A stretch of 64,000 nt of DNA, from assembly GCF_001113365.1 (NCBI RefSeq), contig NZ_CKYA01000001.1:193501-257500 (forward strand), given 5' to 3'. Below, in pieces: positions 60,704 to 64,000 of this stretch. Position 1 is the first letter of the stretch. Each line of letters starts with the position of its first letter. Source of the DNA: Streptococcus pneumoniae. Lineage in GTDB: Bacteria > Bacillota > Bacilli > Lactobacillales > Streptococcaceae. The notes below the pieces were generated by a model. The model searched no databases and was not told the DNA's origin. It worked only from the letters and a program-made list of their open reading frames with translations. The position numbers and the translations under genes are program-made.

Positions 60704-62020
60704 TTAAATCGCAAACAAGTCATTCAAGTTCTCAGCCAAGGTTGGGTGAGTGAAGATTTGTTTTGTGAAGTAAGTGTAAGGAATCTTGTTGTCCATAGCA
60801 ACAGTGATGATGTTGATGATTTCTTGAGAACCTTCTGAGAAGATGCTTGCTCCAAGAATTTCTTTTGTTTCAGTATTAACAACAGCTTTGAAGGCACCGC
60901 GAAGGTCTCCATTTACGTGACCACGAGGCATTGCTGCAACAGGGATTTCTTTCACTGCGTATGGAAGTTTCGAATCAGCTGCTTGGCTTTCAGTCAAACC
61001 AACTTGTGAAAGTGCAGGTGTGATGAACATAGTATTTGGCACATTGAGACGGTCTTCAAGTGTGTAGCTGCCATCTCCAGCAAGGTAGCTGTAAACAACA
61101 CGGAAGTCATCAAGTGAAATGTAAGTAAATTGAAGGCCACCGTTGACATCTCCAACTGCAAAGACACCAGGAACGTTTGTTTGACAATGTTTGTCTACTT
61201 TAATAGCACCACGTTCAGTTAGTTCAATATCTGTATTTTCAAGTTGAAGTGGTTCTACATTTGGTTTGCGTCCAGTTGCGTAGAGAAGGGCATCGAAACG
61301 GTAAGTTTCGTTTTCAGTTACGACAAGGACTTGGTCACCATCGTTTTTGATTTCAGTAGTATGGATATTTTGAAGCAATTCAATGCCATCTTCTTCCATG
61401 TATTGTTTAGCAAGAGCTGCGATGGAAGGTTCTGCACGAGGTAGGAAAGTATCCAAGGCATCTAGGACTGTGACCTTGCTTCCAAGTTTGTTGTAAAGGC
61501 CAGCAAATTCAAGACCGATATTTCCGCCACCAAGGATTCCAAGTTTTTCAGGCAACTTGTCCAAGTTTTGGATACCTGTTGAGTCAAAGACGTTTTTGCT
61601 TGTAGCAAGTCCAGGGATTGGCAAGACGTTTGAAACAGCACCAGTATTGATGACGATTGTTTCCGCAGTCAGTTCTTTCTTTTCATCACCAGCTTGGATT
61701 TCGATGACTTTATTTGAAAGGAAGTGAGCTTCCGCATCAAAGATGTCCACGCCTGTACCAGCAACAGTAGCATAGTTTTTACCGTTGAGGCGACCAGTGA
61801 TCGTGTTTTTGGTAGCAATCACTTCTTCAAAAGACAAGTCTTTCTCAGCAGCAACTAGCAAAGTTTTAGTTGGGATACATCCGATGTTGATACAAGTTCC
61901 ACCGTACATAGCTTTGCTACGTTCAATGAGGGCAACTTTTTTGCCAGCTGAAGCCAATTTACCAGCTAGAGTTTTACCAGCTTTACCAAATCCGATAACG
62001 ATTAAATCATAAGTTAACAT
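60704..62020 (-). CDS. rclA: RclA-like flavin disulfide oxidoreductase
   Basis: 438 residues. FAD fold LIVIGFGKAGKTLAGKLA, redox pair CINIGC, second nucleotide fold LGILGGGNIGLEFAGLY, LQFTYISLDDFRVV and a C-terminal IFTHPTLAENLNDLF dimer motif. These segments match RclA of E. coli, which protects against hypochlorous acid and reduces Cu(II), better than lipoamide dehydrogenase or mercuric reductase. Likely a defence enzyme against neutrophil oxidants. RBS GGAGG. Confidence 0.88.
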   Translation of the reverse strand: MLTYDLIVIGFGKAGKTLAGKLASAGKKVALIERSKAMYGGTCINIGCIPTKTLLVAAEKDLSFEEVIATKNTITGRLNGKNYATVAGTGVDIFDAEAHFLSNKVIEIQAGDEKKELTAETIVINTGAVSNVLPIPGLATSKNVFDSTGIQNLDKLPEKLGILGGGNIGLEFAGLYNKLGSKVTVLDALDTFLPRAEPSIAALAKQYMEEDGIELLQNIHTTEIKNDGDQVLVVTENETYRFDALLYATGRKPNVEPLQLENTDIELTERGAIKVDKHCQTNVPGVFAVGDVNGGLQFTYISLDDFRVVYSYLAGDGSYTLEDRLNVPNTMFITPALSQVGLTESQAADSKLPYAVKEIPVAAMPRGHVNGDLRGAFKAVVNTETKEILGASIFSEGSQEIINIITVAMDNKIPYTYFTKQIFTHPTLAENLNDLFAI

Positions 62021-62213
62021 TTAGAGTTCCTCCTATTCGCATTTCATTCTAGCACAAGAAAAAAACTTTTGCACAATTCTGCTACGAAAAAGACAGAAAA
62101 AGATAAAAACGCTTTCCAGACAAAAAACTAGTAATTTTTTGACAAGCTTGATAAACTAAAATCCTATCTATTTTTATATAAGATAGAATAAATGTTCGAA
62201 AATAGGAGGTTTT

Positions 62214-63440
62214 ATGAAATCGAATCGTTATATTATTGCCTTTGCTGGGGTCATTTTACACTTAATGCTGGGTTCTACTTATGCTTGGAGTGTTTATCGT
62301 AACCCTATTATTGAAAAAACGGGATGGGATCAGGCTTCTGTTGCCTTTGCCTTTAGTCTAGCAATCTTTTGTTTGGGCTTATCGGCTGCATTTATGGGGC
62401 GTTTGGTAGAAAAATTTGGTCCGAGAGTCATGGGGAGTCTATCTGCTTTTCTATACGCAGGTGGAAATATCTTAACAGGATTTGCAATAGATCGTCAGGA
62501 GCTGTGGTTGTTGTATCTCGCTTATGGAATTTTAGGTGGGCTTGGTTTGGGAGCAGGCTATATTACCCCTGTGTCAACGATTATAAAATGGTTTCCTGAT
62601 AAACGTGGTCTCGCAACAGGTTTAGCGATTATGGGGTTTGGTTTTGCTTCTTTATTGACTAGTCCTATAGCGCAACATCTCATCGCAGGGGTAGGGCTTG
62701 TAGAAACTTTTTATATTTTAGGTGCAAGTTACTTTATTATCATGCTCCTAGCTTCACAATTCATTAAGCGTCCAAATGAGCAAGAACTTGCAATTTTATC
62801 TGTTTCAGGGAAAGAAAAAATAGATTCTCTGACGCAAGGGATGACTGCAAATCAGGCTCTAAAAAGCAATCGGTTTTATATACTTTGGATTATTTTCTTT
62901 ATCAACATAGCTTGTGGTTTAGGCTTAATTTCAGCGGCATCGCCAATGGCACAGGAGATGGCTGGCTTGTCTACAAGTCATGCAGCAGTAATGGTGGGCG
63001 TTTTAGGGATTTTCAATGGATTTGGTCGCTTGCTCTGGGCGAGCTTATCTGACTATATCGGTCGCCCCCTAACCTTTAGTATATTACTGCTTGTCAATCT
63101 TTTCTTTTCTCTCTCACTTTGGCTCTTTACAGATTCCGTTTTATTTGTAGTCGCTATGTCTATTTTGATGACTTGCTATGGAGCTGGTTTTTCATTGATT
63201 CCAGCTTATCTCAGTGATATTTTTGGAACCAAGGAATTGGCCGCTCTGCATGGTTATATTTTAACAGCTTGGGCCATGGCTGGTTTAGCGGGACCTATTT
63301 TATTAGCAGAGACTTATAAAATGGCTCATTCTTACACACAAACCTTGTTCGTTTTTATCATTTTATATAGTATCGCCTTGGCTTTGTCTTATTATCTAGG
63401 TCGTTCAATCAAAAAGGAAAGCCAAAAACCGCTTACATGA
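62214..63440 (+). CDS. MFS transporter, oxalate/formate antiporter (OFA) family
   Basis: 408 residues with 12 helices. Begins AGVILHLMLGSTYAWSVYRNPI, with GLGLGAGYITPVSTIIKWFPDKRGLATG, hallmarks of the OFA subgroup. True substrate unknown; streptococci do not generally use oxalate. RBS GGAGG. Confidence 0.9.
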   Translation: MKSNRYIIAFAGVILHLMLGSTYAWSVYRNPIIEKTGWDQASVAFAFSLAIFCLGLSAAFMGRLVEKFGPRVMGSLSAFLYAGGNILTGFAIDRQELWLLYLAYGILGGLGLGAGYITPVSTIIKWFPDKRGLATGLAIMGFGFASLLTSPIAQHLIAGVGLVETFYILGASYFIIMLLASQFIKRPNEQELAILSVSGKEKIDSLTQGMTANQALKSNRFYILWIIFFINIACGLGLISAASPMAQEMAGLSTSHAAVMVGVLGIFNGFGRLLWASLSDYIGRPLTFSILLLVNLFFSLSLWLFTDSVLFVVAMSILMTCYGAGFSLIPAYLSDIFGTKELAALHGYILTAWAMAGLAGPILLAETYKMAHSYTQTLFVFIILYSIALALSYYLGRSIKKESQKPLT

Positions 63441-63637
63441 TTTTCTGTAGAAATGGGGCTATCTTTTGCTCAGGTCTTGTGTTATACTAGATAGGTTGCA
63501 AAGAAAACAGTACTTTTCTTTTGTGGAAAAGAAGCAACACGATTTTGTATCCAGTATATGAAAATACGTCATAAAAAGAAAAGTATAAACTAAGTCCTAT
63601 AGGGTGGCTTCGCACCACCTTTAGAAAGAAGAATAAC

Positions 63638-64000
63638 GTGAAATTTAATGAATTAAACTTGTCTGCTGATTTGCTAGCAGAGATTGAAAGAGCTGGTTTT
63701 GTAGAAGCCAGTCCTATCCAAGAACAAACCATTCCTTTGGCCCTTGAAGGCAAGGATGTTATCGGTCAAGCTCAGACTGGTACAGGAAAAACTGCAGCCT
63801 TTGGCTTACCTACCCTTGAAAAAATCCGTACAGAAGAAGCGACCATCCAAGCTTTGGTTATCGCTCCAACTCGTGAACTAGCTGTCCAAAGTCAAGAAGA
63901 ACTCTTCCGCTTTGGTCGTAGTAAGGGAGTCAAAGTCCGTTCAGTATATGGTGGATCAAGCATCGAAAAACAAATTAAGGCTCTTAAATCTGGTGCCCAT
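63638..64000 (+). CDS. cshA: DEAD-box RNA helicase (CshA type), cut by window end
   Basis: Starts at the GTG 63638 with GAAAGAAG upstream and runs open to base 64000 (121 codons). Q motif FVEASPIQEQTIPLAL, Walker A AQTGTGKTAAFGLP, motif Ia PTRELAVQ and GG motif are present. RNA unwinding in ribosome assembly, cold adaptation and mRNA decay. A ~150-nt leader with a TGTTATACT extended -10 (63480-63488) and the hairpin GGTGGCTTCGCACCACC is long for this genome and could carry cold-responsive control. Confidence 0.93.
   Translation, partial: MKFNELNLSADLLAEIERAGFVEASPIQEQTIPLALEGKDVIGQAQTGTGKTAAFGLPTLEKIRTEEATIQALVIAPTRELAVQSQEELFRFGRSKGVKVRSVYGGSSIEKQIKALKSGAH

Overview
The window is chromosomal DNA of a mitis-group Streptococcus: S. 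pneumoniae, S. pseudopneumoniae, S. mitis, S. oralis or a close relative. The evidence is a PsaA lipoprotein nearly the same as pneumococcal PsaA, the run tpx-psaA-psaC-psaB / pepO / relA-dtd / psaR, BOX repeats in five intergenic gaps, and a gene order that (from memory) follows the pneumococcal chromosome from gpmA to the cshA-type helicase in reverse. The exact species cannot be fixed from the sequence alone. No rRNA, tRNA, complete insertion sequence or prophage was recognised.

Layout. 1-4038: 3' part of a large cell-wall zinc metalloprotease (M26/Zmp type). 4183-11032: gpmA, a GH95-type fucosidase, and a MacB/FtsX-type ABC exporter. 11242-14384 (minus): manganese uptake psaBCA plus tpx, behind a PsaR operator. 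14562-24608: pepO, a metallo-beta-lactamase-fold hydrolase, relA-dtd, psaR, a phosphoesterase, an Rrf2 regulator and a lipase-like protein. 24763-26407: a two-component system. 26892-28753: a decayed locus with a broken XRE regulator, a Cys-rich small ORF and an ABC transporter. 28846-31956: thrS with its T-box leader, and rpsO. 31957-33570: an unusual repeat-rich segment with a two-repeat CRISPR-like remnant and cadD. 33667-37173: a siderophore-type iron ABC importer with an esterase. 37217-51401: housekeeping genes (acyltransferase, P-type ATPase, trmK, galE, cmk, truA, vitamin B6 salvage and others). 51548-57251: a probable peptide-natural-product and quorum-sensing locus. 57270-64000: pepQ, the gatD-murT cell-wall amidation pair, an RclA-like oxidoreductase, an MFS carrier and the start of a DEAD-box helicase.

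The most interesting system is 52070-57251 (perhaps from 51548). A 20-codon ORF with a strong ribosome-binding site is followed by a stem-loop and then by a 377-residue E1-like adenylating enzyme that resembles MccB of microcin C7, with an N-terminal precursor-binding-like domain. Next come a translationally coupled ABC ATPase and permease, then a GNAT acetyltransferase. Divergently transcribed are a LytTR response regulator and an AgrC-type (HPK10) histidine kinase. Between the two arms lies a 12-bp imperfect direct repeat at exactly 21-bp spacing, as expected for a LytTR regulator site. I infer a self-regulated adenylated or cyclised peptide, either an antibiotic or a pheromone. Its precursor ends in Phe rather than the Asn of microcin C, so the chemistry may be new.
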